Shown here in pieces: positions 9,584-18,684 of a stretch of DNA of 64,000 nt. The DNA is from Charina bottae (lineage: Eukaryota > Chordata > Lepidosauria > Squamata > Charinaidae). The stretch is from positions 176,539,774 through 176,603,773 of the forward strand of contig JALMGJ010000003.1 in NCBI GenBank assembly GCA_023362775.1, given 5' to 3'. Below the pieces are notes generated by a model. It was not told where the DNA came from. It did no database searches and was given only the letters and a program-made list of their open reading frames with translations. Position 1 is the first letter of the stretch. Every line of letters starts with the position of its first letter. Made by a program: the position numbers and the translations under genes.

Positions 9584-12500
9584 ATGGCTGCTGCTGCAGG
9601 GCTAACCAGTCTGCCCTTTGAGCGTTTGAATGGCACAAACTATCGGACCTGGTGTGTGAAGATCAAGTCTTTCTTCCTAAAAGAAGGTTTGTGGAAGTAT
9701 GTGAAAGACCCACCTCCAACCGGTGCTATTACTGAAGAAGTGCAGTTGTGTTTGGATCGTGCTTATGGCAACTTGATTCTGGGACTAGAATCATCACAGC
9801 TACTGCATATCAGTAATTTGGAGACCGCACATGCCTGTTGGGAAGCTCTTAAAGCCCTTTATTCCAAGCAAACCTCTGCTGCCATTGTTGGTATATCACG
9901 TCAGCTTTACAACTTGAAGCTGCAGCCCGGTGGAAACGTGATGACCCACCTCCATAAAGTCAAGACTTTGTTTCTTGAACTTGAGGACCGGGATGTTGTG
10001 ATCCCTGATACCCAGAGAGCTTGTATCATCCTGTCAAGCTTGGACAAGAGCTTTGACATGCTCATCGAGGCAACTCAGACGTTGAGGCCCCAAGACCTAA
10101 CTGTGGATTATCTTACAAATCGCCTGCAAGAAATCCAGCAAGCTCGTGATTTGGAGAGGATGCAGAGTAAGTCATCTGTTGCTGTTCCTGAGGCTTCAGC
10201 TCAGCGTTTTCCAGTTGGAACAGAGGCTGCGTGTGCTGTGAGGAGATGTTTCCGGTGCAACTCGACCCAACACTTCATGAGAGACTGTCCCCAGCCACCT
10301 CGCCCAGCCGGTGGAGCCAGTGGAAAGAGGTTCGTACGAAAGAAGGGGAAACAAGCGCCTAGACAACGTACCCAGGTGTCTGTTTTGCTCACGGCTGTGA
10401 GTGGACGTTCCCCAGAGACTTGGCTTTTGGACTCAGCCTGTAGTCAAATCATTGTCAACAATGAACAGTTGTTGTTATCAAAAAGCAAGCCTAACGTCCA
10501 ACAGGTTGCTCTGGCTGATGGATCTATGGCTGATGTGTCCTTTCAGGGTGAAGTATACATTCCTTGTTTGGGGGTAAATATGCAAAATGTGTTGTGTGTA
10601 CCTACACTTGACTTTTCCCTCCTTAGCGTTCCAGCCCTGGTAAAGTCTGGTTATACTGTTGTGTTCAAGGGTACTGGATGTTCTATTGAAAAAGATGGGA
10701 TAGAATGTGCTAGGGGGAAGTTAGTGAATCAATTGTATGAAATGCTTCCTAAGCAGGGGATTGTGTCAGGAAATTGTATTTCCAATGTTCCCCCACATAA
10801 CAAATGCATTCACTATTATCACAGAGTTTTGGGACATCCCGGGTGGGGAAGTTTGTCCCAACTGGCCAAGGTGTATCCTGAGTTAGGATCCAAAAAGTGT
10901 GATGACTTTCTTGATTGTACTGTGTGCAAACAATCTAAAATTAAGGCTGCTCCTATTGCTAGAAAAAGTGACAGAGTGTCAACTAGGCCTTTTCAGTTGG
11001 TTCATGGAGACTTAGCCGGCCCCAATGCTCCTAGTGAGGGGGGGGCGCGTTTCATGTTCCTTTTGGTGGATGACCATACTCGCTATACATTTTGTTATTT
11101 GCTCAAATCTAAAGCGGAGGCTTTTGCTCGCTTTAAGGAGTTTGTTGCAATGGTGGAAAGAAATTATGGCTATCAAGTAGGTCAATTTCAATCGGATTGT
11201 GGAGGAGAGTTTCTAGGCCATGAGTTTCAGAATTGGCTTCGTAGAAAAGGAATCTCCCATAGACTTGCCAATGTTGGTGTTCCTGCTGAGAATGGAATAG
11301 CTGAAAGGAAGATTGGTGTTGTTAATACCATTAGAAATAGCCTGATGTTAGATGCCCAGGTGCCAGCCCGTTTTTGGGGTGAGGCTACCATGACTGCAGT
11401 GTATCTGACTAACAGGGTGTGGAATTCAGCTGTAAATGAAGTTCCTTATTTCCTTTTGTTTGGCAAGCGCCCTTCGCTGAAGCATCTGCGTGTTTTTGGA
11501 ACATTTGCATATGTGCATATTCCTAAGTCTCAGCGAAGGAAGAACCAGCCAAAAGCACAACGCTTAAGGTTTGTTGGTTATTCATCTAGATCTAAGGGTT
11601 ACCGTTTTTCTGCAGGCTATGGTCGTGTAGTAATCTCTAGAAGTGCTAATTTTGAGCACCCTACTGATTGGGATAGGTTGAATGCTAGTTCAGAGGTATT
11701 GTTGCAATCTAGTGTACAGCCAACTGTCCATGCTCCTGTGGCTGGACAACAACCAGTTCAGCTGCCTTCTGGTTCCCAGTCTCCTAGTGTGGTGAGAGGA
11801 TCCCCTCAGGTGAAGGAAGAGGAAATTTCACCTGAGCAGGTTCAGGATCTGAAGGGGGATTCAGGTAGTGAAAAGGCAGAGGACAGCAATGAGGAAGAGG
11901 CAGTGGTAATTCCTCGTAGGTCTGCACGCTCCACAAAGGGTGTGAAGCCTGACAGATTTGTGATTCAGCAGGTGAGAGTGTGTCAGATTACCTGTGAACC
12001 TCAGTCTTTCCAGGAGATGTTGCATCTGCCTGTTGAAGAGCAAGAGAAGTGGAACACAGCGATGGATAAGGAGTTTGAGGCATTAGTGAGTCAAAAGGTG
12101 TTTGAGGTCACTGATTTGCCCCCATCCCAGAAAGCTGTTGGTTCCAGATGGGTTTTCAGAAAGAAGCTTCTTCCTGATAATACAGTGCAGTACAAAGCCA
12201 GGCTTGTTGCTCAGGGATTTGCACAGGAGAGGTTTTTGAACTATGATCTCACATATGCACCCACAGCTAGACCAGAGTCTTTACGTATGGTACTTTCTCT
12301 GGCTGCACAGCGTGGACTTGTTGTCCATCATTTTGATGTTGACACAGCATATTTGAATGCAGAGCTCCCTGAAACTGTGTACATGAAGCAGGCTCCTGGC
12401 TATGCTTGTGACAATTCTCAGAAGGTGTACAGACTGCGCAAGGCGCTGTACGGTTTGAAGCAGGCCGGACGTTGTTGGCATCAATGTTTAGATAAGGCTT

Positions 12501-13543
12501 TGTTAGAGCTAAAGTTTAAGAAGTCTGTTGCTGATCCTTGTGTGTATGTAAGAGGTTTTGGAAGTGATTACACAGTGTTGCTAACGTATGTTGATGATTT
12601 TTGCCTAGCAACTGGTTCTTTGCACCTTGTACAAGAGTTTGCAACACAATTGAGACAGTACTTTCAATTGAAAGACCTAGGTGAGCTGAAATACTATCTA
12701 GGTGTTGAAGTCACTAGAGCTCAGAGTGGTGAGTTCTATCTGAGTCAGAAAAGAAAAATTGACCAATTGTTGAGTCAACTTGAAATGTCAAATGCAAAAC
12801 CAACCAAAACACCAATGACTCTTGATTTCCTAAAGGGTGATGCATGTGAGGAACCTTGTCCTCAACCTGCATTGTATCACTCAGCTGTAGGAAGTTTGCT
12901 ACACTTAACACAATGGACACGCCCTGACTTAGCTTACTCAGTTGGAGTGCTTAGTCGTAAGGTTGCCAAACCATCCATGCGGGATTGGACAGGTTTAAAG
13001 AGGGTCCTACGCTATCTTAAAGGCACAGCTGATCTTTGTCTCAAAATATCAGCCACCAAGGCTGAAATGCCTGTGATTTATGCTGACAGCTCTTTTGCAG
13101 AAGAGAGAGACAGAAAGTCTGTGAGTGGTTTTGTTTGTTTGTTTGCAAATACACCCATTGCCTGGAGAGCAAGAAAACAAACATTAATTGCCGTTTCTAC
13201 CTGCGAAGCCGAATTCTCGGCCCTCAGTGAGGCAATCAATGAAACGTATTGGTTAAAACAATTGTTTACAGATTTATCTGTAAATATAAATACACCAATA
13301 ACAATGTATGAAGATTCCCAATCCTGTCTATCTCTAGCTGCTTCGGAAAATGTCAATAATCGCACGAAATACATCCATGTAAAATACCAAAATGTGAGGC
13401 ATGCAATTCAGGAAAAATTTATACAATTAGAGTATTGTCCATCTGAACTAAATATCGCAGACGTTCTCACGAAAGCACTTTCTCCAACAAAACATACAAC
13501 CATGGTAACCAGATTGGGATTGGAGCAAATGTGTCTGAAATAA
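9584..13543 (+). CDS. Ty1/copia Gag-Pol polyprotein, intact
   Basis: A 1319-aa frame starting at the first ATG of the frame (MAAAAGLTSLPFERL); three upstream codons read open from a GTG, but ATG is preferred. Order of domains: Gag with FERLNGTNYRTW near the N-terminus; CCHC zinc knuckle CFRCNSTQHFMRDC (222-235); aspartic protease WLLDSACSQ with Asp283; integrase HHCC finger (His413, His417, Cys445, Cys448); integrase core Asp476, Asp538, Glu574 (D-x35-E, NGIAERK); RT with Asp918 and YVDDF (1002-1006); RNase H from Asp1168, with EAEFSALSEA and the KYIHVKYQNVR region. There is no stop or frameshift. It would package, reverse transcribe and integrate its own RNA in the cell. Only the protease motif is unusual (DSA where DSG is common). 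Confidence 0.97.
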   Translation: MAAAAGLTSLPFERLNGTNYRTWCVKIKSFFLKEGLWKYVKDPPPTGAITEEVQLCLDRAYGNLILGLESSQLLHISNLETAHACWEALKALYSKQTSAAIVGISRQLYNLKLQPGGNVMTHLHKVKTLFLELEDRDVVIPDTQRACIILSSLDKSFDMLIEATQTLRPQDLTVDYLTNRLQEIQQARDLERMQSKSSVAVPEASAQRFPVGTEAACAVRRCFRCNSTQHFMRDCPQPPRPAGGASGKRFVRKKGKQAPRQRTQVSVLLTAVSGRSPETWLLDSACSQIIVNNEQLLLSKSKPNVQQVALADGSMADVSFQGEVYIPCLGVNMQNVLCVPTLDFSLLSVPALVKSGYTVVFKGTGCSIEKDGIECARGKLVNQLYEMLPKQGIVSGNCISNVPPHNKCIHYYHRVLGHPGWGSLSQLAKVYPELGSKKCDDFLDCTVCKQSKIKAAPIARKSDRVSTRPFQLVHGDLAGPNAPSEGGARFMFLLVDDHTRYTFCYLLKSKAEAFARFKEFVAMVERNYGYQVGQFQSDCGGEFLGHEFQNWLRRKGISHRLANVGVPAENGIAERKIGVVNTIRNSLMLDAQVPARFWGEATMTAVYLTNRVWNSAVNEVPYFLLFGKRPSLKHLRVFGTFAYVHIPKSQRRKNQPKAQRLRFVGYSSRSKGYRFSAGYGRVVISRSANFEHPTDWDRLNASSEVLLQSSVQPTVHAPVAGQQPVQLPSGSQSPSVVRGSPQVKEEEISPEQVQDLKGDSGSEKAEDSNEEEAVVIPRRSARSTKGVKPDRFVIQQVRVCQITCEPQSFQEMLHLPVEEQEKWNTAMDKEFEALVSQKVFEVTDLPPSQKAVGSRWVFRKKLLPDNTVQYKARLVAQGFAQERFLNYDLTYAPTARPESLRMVLSLAAQRGLVVHHFDVDTAYLNAELPETVYMKQAPGYACDNSQKVYRLRKALYGLKQAGRCWHQCLDKALLELKFKKSVADPCVYVRGFGSDYTVLLTYVDDFCLATGSLHLVQEFATQLRQYFQLKDLGELKYYLGVEVTRAQSGEFYLSQKRKIDQLLSQLEMSNAKPTKTPMTLDFLKGDACEEPCPQPALYHSAVGSLLHLTQWTRPDLAYSVGVLSRKVAKPSMRDWTGLKRVLRYLKGTADLCLKISATKAEMPVIYADSSFAEERDRKSVSGFVCLFANTPIAWRARKQTLIAVSTCEAEFSALSEAINETYWLKQLFTDLSVNINTPITMYEDSQSCLSLAASENVNNRTKYIHVKYQNVRHAIQEKFIQLEYCPSELNIADVLTKALSPTKHTTMVTRLGLEQMCLK

Positions 13544-13609
13544 AATCATTTGTGTCTCTGTGTGCTTTTGAAATAACAGTTTTCCCCCACAGTGTTTCAA
13601 AAAATCCAT

Positions 13610-13619
13610 GCGGAAGGGG
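13610..13619 (+). promoter_or_regulatory. polypurine tract
   Basis: GCGGAAGGGG lies immediately before the 3' LTR, in the position used to prime plus-strand DNA synthesis. It is short and starts with one pyrimidine interruption. Confidence 0.75.
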
Positions 13620-14281
13620 TGTTAAGGTTATTTGGTTAAAGCATTCTATGCAGAATTAAACGCATGGCATTTTCTTCCACTGTGTCTGGCCAGAGAGTGG
13701 AAAAATACAAGTGAAAACAATCTACATTGTTTTCCGCATTGTAAGTTTGGTTCTCAAAACATCTGAGACGTAGATGGCAGGTGCTGAGATATCTCTAGCT
13801 AGACAAAATAAACCCGTAATCAGAATCGTTCTCAAAACAAAAAAAAAAAGGCCAATACACAACACTGCCATCGTGTGACGCTTTATAGTAAGTACAATTA
13901 CTACCAGAAATGCTATACTAAAAGAGATGCTCATGTTTAAACCAATCACATGTGAGCTATGAACCATGGGTAGTCCTTTATACTTATGTTCTACACATAT
14001 ATGTCTTCTGTTCTTTATGTAGGCTGCTATCTGCATGTACTTGTATCTGAACTGTAACCATGCCTGGTCTTTGCCTGGTCTTTGCACAGACCATGATGTT
14101 TTTTTTTTTCCCTCACTTCTGGTGATGGAACTCTGCTTATGCTTTGATTTTACCTTTTTGCAATAATGCACTATACATCCATTATTGCCTTATGCTATCA
14201 ATAAAGATATTGTTAGCCTTACAACACGTTGTTTGGATTACTTCAAGCCTGGAACCCCGCGTAGTTAACCATCACCTAACA
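13620..14281 (+). repeat. copia 3' LTR
   Basis: 662 bp, TGTTAAGG to CCTAACA, identical by eye to the 5' LTR apart from two single-base homopolymer length differences. It carries the AATAAA at 14200-14205. It is followed directly by GCCAC (14282-14286), the right copy of the TSD. Confidence 0.97.
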
Positions 14282-16649
14282 GCCACCTGCTCATCGAGCA
14301 GGAGCCGTGAGTCCAGAAGGACCCCCAGGTTCCGCACCAAGTCTGAACGAGGTAGTGCCACCCCATCCAGATCTAAAGATAACAACTCTCTGGATCCCGA
14401 GGCGCCATCAATCCACAGCCACTCTGTCTTACCAGGGTTCAGCTGAAGCCTGTTGTTCCCCATCCAGACCCCCACAGCCTTCAGACACTGAGAGAGGGCA
14501 GCCACTGCATCACTTAACTCACCCGGGATGGAGATATACAATTGAGTATCATCAGCATATTGATGATACCTCATCCCGTGTTGGCGGATGATCTCACCCA
14601 GTGGTTTCATGTAGATATTAAACAGGAGAGGGGAGAGAACCGAGCCCTGCGGCACCCCACAAAGTAGGGGCCGAGGGTTGGACCTCTCATCTCCTATTAC
14701 CACCGATCCCAGAGGAAGGAGGTGAACCAGCGCAAGACTACGCCGCCCACCCCCAACTCTCCAAGCCGCCCCAAAAGGATACCATGGTCAATAGTATCGA
14801 AAGCCGCTGAGAGGTCAAGAAGAGCCAGGATGGACGCACTGCCTCCATCCCGCTCCCGCCAGAGATCATCTGTAAGTGCGACCAATGCAGTTTCCACCCC
14901 ATATCCCGGCCTGAACCCTGACTGGAAGGGGTCTAGATAATCCGTATCATCCAGAATTCTCTGGAGCTGTAATGCCACCACTTTCTCAACCACCTTCCCC
15001 AAAAAGGGGAGGTGGGAGATGGGACAAAAATTGTCCAACACTGTAGGGTCCAGCGATGGCTTCTTGAGGAGGGGGTGCACCAGCGTCTCCTTAAAAGCAG
15101 CCGGAAACACTCCCTCTCCCAAGGACGTAACAACCATCGCATGGACCCAGCCACATGTCACCTCCCTGGCTGCTTTCACCAGCCAGGAGGGGCATGGGTC
15201 AAGATGGCACGTGGTGGCTCTTACAGTCCGGAGGATCCTGTCCACTTCCTCAGGCCCAACAGGATCAAACCGTTCCCAGATAACCGGGCAAAGACATTCC
15301 CTTGGCATCTCCCCAGACCATGCATCACGCCTGGAGTCCAGCTTAGAGCGAATCCGAGCAATTTTATCCATCAGATGCTCTGAAAATTCCTCCGCACGGC
15401 CCTGAAGGTGGGTCACTGGGCCCACCTTACCTAGGAGAGATTGAGTAATCCCGAACAGGGCCGTCGGGCGGCATTCTGCGGACTCAATAAGAGCGGAGAA
15501 ATATTGACGTTTCGCCGCTCTTACCGCCACAAGGTAGGCCTTAACTGCGGCTCTAGCTTGTGTTTGGTCGGATTCGGTCTTTGTTTTTCTCCAGCGGCGC
15601 TCTAGACGTCTCTTAACCCTCTTCAGAACCCTTAATCCCTCTGTGAACCACGGGGAATATCGGGTTGGATGGGCCAAGAGAGGCCGCACAGGGGCGATCC
15701 TGTCCAAGGCCCCGGCCACTTCCTTATTCCAGGCTACGGCCAGGACCTCCGCTGGACCGTGCAGTAGATCCTCGAGAATAACCCCCAGCTCCCTCTGAAA
15801 CCCAATCGGGTCCATCAGTCGCCGGGGGCAGACCAATCGAATGGGTCCAACCTCCCTGCGGAGTGGGGCACCATGTGAGAATCTCAGGGCCACCAGGGCA
15901 TGATCTGACCATGACAAAGGGGAAAGATGTAACTCTCCCCCCAGATCATCTTGCCACTGCTCTGACAAGAAAACCAAGTCTGGGGTGAGGCCACTGTCTC
16001 GAGTCGGGTCCCGAATAATCTGGACCAGGCCCATGGCTGCCATGGTAGCCATGAACTCCCGAGCTGCCTCCGAGGCACGTCCCAGAGATGGCAGATTGAA
16101 ATCCCCCAGAACCATAAGTCTGGGGAATTCCACCGCCAGCCCCGAAATGGCCTCTAGCAGCTCGGGCAGGGAGGTTGCTACGCAGCAGGGAGGTTGGTAC
16201 AGTAGCAACACTCCCAACTGGTCTCGGGAACCCAACTTGAGAAACAGGGTCTCACAACCGGCCACTTGTGGAGCAGCACCCCTGAAGGCCACCATAGATT
16301 CTCGGATGACAACTGCCACCCCTCCTTCCCTACCCCGATGTCTCGGCTGGTGCCATACCTGAAATCCGGCCAGGCAGATTTCTGAGAGGGCAACCCCTCC
16401 TCCAGGGCCCAGCCAGGTCTCGGTAATACACGCCAGGTCGGCCCCCTCCTCCGTGATCAGATCACATATGAGGGGGCCCTTGTTATTAACCGACCTGGCG
16501 TTAAGCAGCAGCAGCCGGAAACCAGGGCACTTGAGGGTCTGCTGACCAGGGCCTAGGTTTGAACCTGGAGGGCCAGAACACACCACCGGTAACAAACACC
16601 GGGGGTGTCTTCCCCAATGATGGCCTGCCCTCCGTTCCCGCCATAACAT
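14282..16649 (-). pseudogene. L2 endonuclease-RT polyprotein, N-terminal part, frameshifted
   Basis: Target-nicking endonuclease followed by RT, minus strand, from ATG at 16649. Endonuclease blocks: LLLLNARSVNNK, CITETWLGPG (Glu), REGGVAVVIRE, VLGDFNLPSL, TPDLVFLS and SWSDHALV. RT blocks: HPLLKKPSLDPTVLDNF, FQSGFRPGYGVETAL, LALLDLSAAFDTIDH, CGVPQGSVLSPLLFN and YHQYADDTQLY. Near 14696-14706 the frame shifts: the segment GATCGGTGG runs into TAATAG, consistent with loss of about 10 bases between two CGGTGG copies. Downstream sequence is open again up to the copia insertion. The start is uncertain; an overlapping frame at 16553-16885 could hold extra N-terminal sequence. A full product cannot be made. 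Confidence 0.9.
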
Positions 16650-18099
16650 CCCCTACCCGTCACCACCTCAATAGGACAACCCGCCCCATAGCCCCTAGAG
16701 TTTTCAGGCCCAGTTGCCTCCACCACCGGACCTCCGAAAGCCCTAGATTGGAACAGGGGTCCCCTCTCCCATGCAAACATCCTCCCGTACCCAATCAAAC
16801 TCAGGAGGCGGTAGGGCCACCAGTGCACCAGCGTTGCTCTCAGCACTGGTAGAACCCGACCACCCCCTAAACACTCACTCCACACTCACTGTGCCCACCC
16901 TCAGCCTCTCTCACTGGTCAAAGGGGGCACCATCCACTCCTGCTCGCCACCTGTCTCTCACTCAGGGGCAAGCACTCTTATGTACTATCACCCAACTCTG
17001 GTCCCCTCCGGGTCTCTCACACCCAGGAGGAATACCACTCTCACCCCAAGGGGACCCCAAATCTCTGCCACCTCCAATGTGTGGGGAAATGGTAGTCAAT
17101 CCTCCATTCCACAGCGCCTTCTTCATTATCCTATTAAGGCTGTTCTAAACTGGGGTTTAAAGATGTTTAAAGATGTTAAAAACGTTGTGGCTACCGCGCC
17201 GAGTTCCACCCACTAATATCAGAGCTCATCGCTTCCGGGGCTGATCTTACAAAGGCCCGTAGACCCACCAGCGTCTATAGACCCCCAAAATCTATGGCTC
17301 CACTCCAAGGTCCGTCGTAAACTTCCCCTATAAGGGTGTTTAGGTCTCTCACGACCAACAGGAGGAAGCCAGAGTCCTCAGACTTGCCCACATTCTGGCT
17401 CACCAGAAGTCACAAGGGCCCACTAGGGTCTGCCCAGGTGTAATAGGGTCCGTAGTATAGTCAAAAAACACAGAGTCTACTGCTGTTACTCAGGTCTATC
17501 GCACTCCGCCCTCATCTCTCAAGCTCGTCTCTCAAGCTTCGGCACCACGCTGTTCTGCCGTTGATCACACCAGGGGGCCAGCCGACTCTGAGATGACAGG
17601 GATTCGCCGGGAGGTCTCCACAGACCACAAGGGTCTGCCTGGGTCGTCAACACCGCCAAAAAACATGGAGACCACCGTCGTCGACCAAACGGAGTCCACC
17701 ACCACCACACTCCACCTTCGTTGTCAAAACCTTGGCGCCACGATGCTACGCTGCCGACCACTCTCTCCCACTCCACTCCTCCGGGGAGGCCAGCAGACTC
17801 CAAGGTAATAGGGACTCACTGGGGAGTCACCATAGGTTGCAGGGGGTCCACCTAGGTCTGCGGAGTGCCACGCCAATCACTGCTACACTCCGCTACTCCG
17901 CCGTTCTTTCCAGAAGGTCCGGCCATCTCCACTCGGCTACAAGTTCACAAAAAAGCCGAGGCACCCACAGAAATCTCTCCCCAAAACCCAAACCAACGTA
18001 GCAGGGTGGGGAGAGGATGGAAAACCGGGGTTCTAGGAGACCAGGATCCTCTTTTTCCCGGAGCAGCAATTAGCGACTGCTCCTGGTCGCCATCTTGGA
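16650..18099 (-). other. GC-rich 5' UTR of the L2 LINE, with degenerate repeats
   Basis: CpG- and GC-rich compared with its surroundings and ending sharply at about 18099, where AT-rich DNA resumes. Frames here have no recognised domain. Two segments, about 17531-17650 and 17741-17880, align with each other roughly 205-210 bp apart (ccacg-tg-ctgccg, gaggccag-gact, agggtct-cct-ggtc), and a third at about 17350-17450 is weaker. This resembles the tandem promoter monomers known in some L1 families. Assignment to the LINE is by position. Confidence 0.65.
18089..18098 (-). promoter_or_regulatory. YY1-like motif at the L2 5' end
   Basis: GCCATCTTGG on the plus strand, CCAAGATGGC in the LINE's own direction, at its estimated first bases. 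Mammalian L1 5' UTRs start with a YY1 site of this type that positions transcription initiation. Use here is inferred. Confidence 0.5.
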
Positions 18100-18644
18100 T
18101 TTTTCATAGAGTTTTCATATTCATAGAGTTGTCCATGTTTGGGAGAATGGCCCTTATTTGAAAACAATAACATTGTACATTTCCTTCCCCACTTGAAGTG
18201 TGTCTCTATTAGGAATCACTCAGATTGGCTGTGATTGTTTTTACTGCCCCTTCCATAGAATCTTGAGAAATTGATCAAGTGGAAGGAAATATTTGGCAAT
18301 GTCATCAATGTCTCCTCTGTTTCATTTGCCCCACCTTCTTGATTTCATAAAATTAAAATTATAATCTTTCACAGTTTATTTCATTTTGAATTTACAGGCC
18401 ACTCTTCTTGTGCTTTTACATCATTCAGGATAGCCAACAACAATAAAAGCAGTACAATACAATACATTTTTTAGGGAAATAAAGAATATATTAGTAAAAG
18501 CAGAAAGGCATCAAATTAACTATAAAGCAAATGCCTTGCTAAATAAGGAAGTTGTTACTGACTGATGAAAATCTATTTAAAAACTTGACCTCCTGAGGAC
18601 AGGAGTTCAATAATCTCAATATGGCCTTTGTAAAAGTTCGTTTT
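18100..18644. other. anonymous sequence
   Basis: AT-rich; TCATAGAGTT occurs twice within 25 bp just outside the LINE end. Nothing else recognised. Confidence 0.5.
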
Positions 18645-18684
18645 GGTGGAAGACCAATTAATCACCATTAATTGGTCTTCCACC
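18645..18684. repeat. perfect 18-bp inverted repeat, 4-nt loop
   Basis: Arms 18645-18662 and 18667-18684 are exact reverse complements (GGTGGAAGACCAATTAAT), with loop CACC. No terminator-like T run and no gene adjoins it. Confidence 0.95.

Larger units (their letters stand above)
8802..14281 (+). mobile_element. complete Ty1/copia LTR retrotransposon
   Basis: A 5480-bp element with two LTRs (660 and 662 bp), a tRNA primer-binding site, one long Gag-Pol frame, a polypurine tract and a 5-bp TSD (GCCAC). LTR ends are TGTTA...TAACA. The order protease, integrase, RT, RNase H places it in Ty1/copia rather than gypsy or retroviruses. No envelope frame is present. It lies antisense to the surrounding L2. 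Frame integrity plus LTR identity point to a recent insertion that may still be competent; expression cannot be judged from sequence. Confidence 0.97.
7982..18099 (-). mobile_element. L2-group LINE, 5' UTR to 3' tail, split by a copia element
   Basis: On the minus strand this runs from a GC-rich 5' UTR (18099-16650) through an APE-RT frame (16649-14282, resuming 8801-8214) to a 3' UTR ending in GGGCGGTGATATAAAT and an (AAATA)n-type tail near 7982. Removing the copia insertion and one TSD copy leaves about 4.6 kb. L2 assignment rests on protein blocks such as LLLNARSV, LLDLSAAFDTIDH, YHQYADDTQLY and LLRELHWLPV. No clear TSD surrounds it, and the outer ends are estimated. No separate ORF1 was recognised. 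Confidence 0.85.

Noticed and set aside
13722..14171. 149-codon minus-strand frame in the copia 3' LTR
   Set aside because: Antisense to the LTR; its shorter counterpart in the 5' LTR is interrupted by a 1-base indel, and no motif is present.
16553..16885. 110-codon minus-strand frame, considered as L2 ORF1
   Set aside because: No zinc-finger, coiled-coil or esterase motif; it overlaps the start of the endonuclease frame and may be a shifted N-terminal extension at most.
7982..18099. TSD around the outer ends of the L2
   Set aside because: Flanks at ~7975 and ~18100 share no convincing repeat; the TCATAGAGTT pair near 18105-18130 is on one side only.
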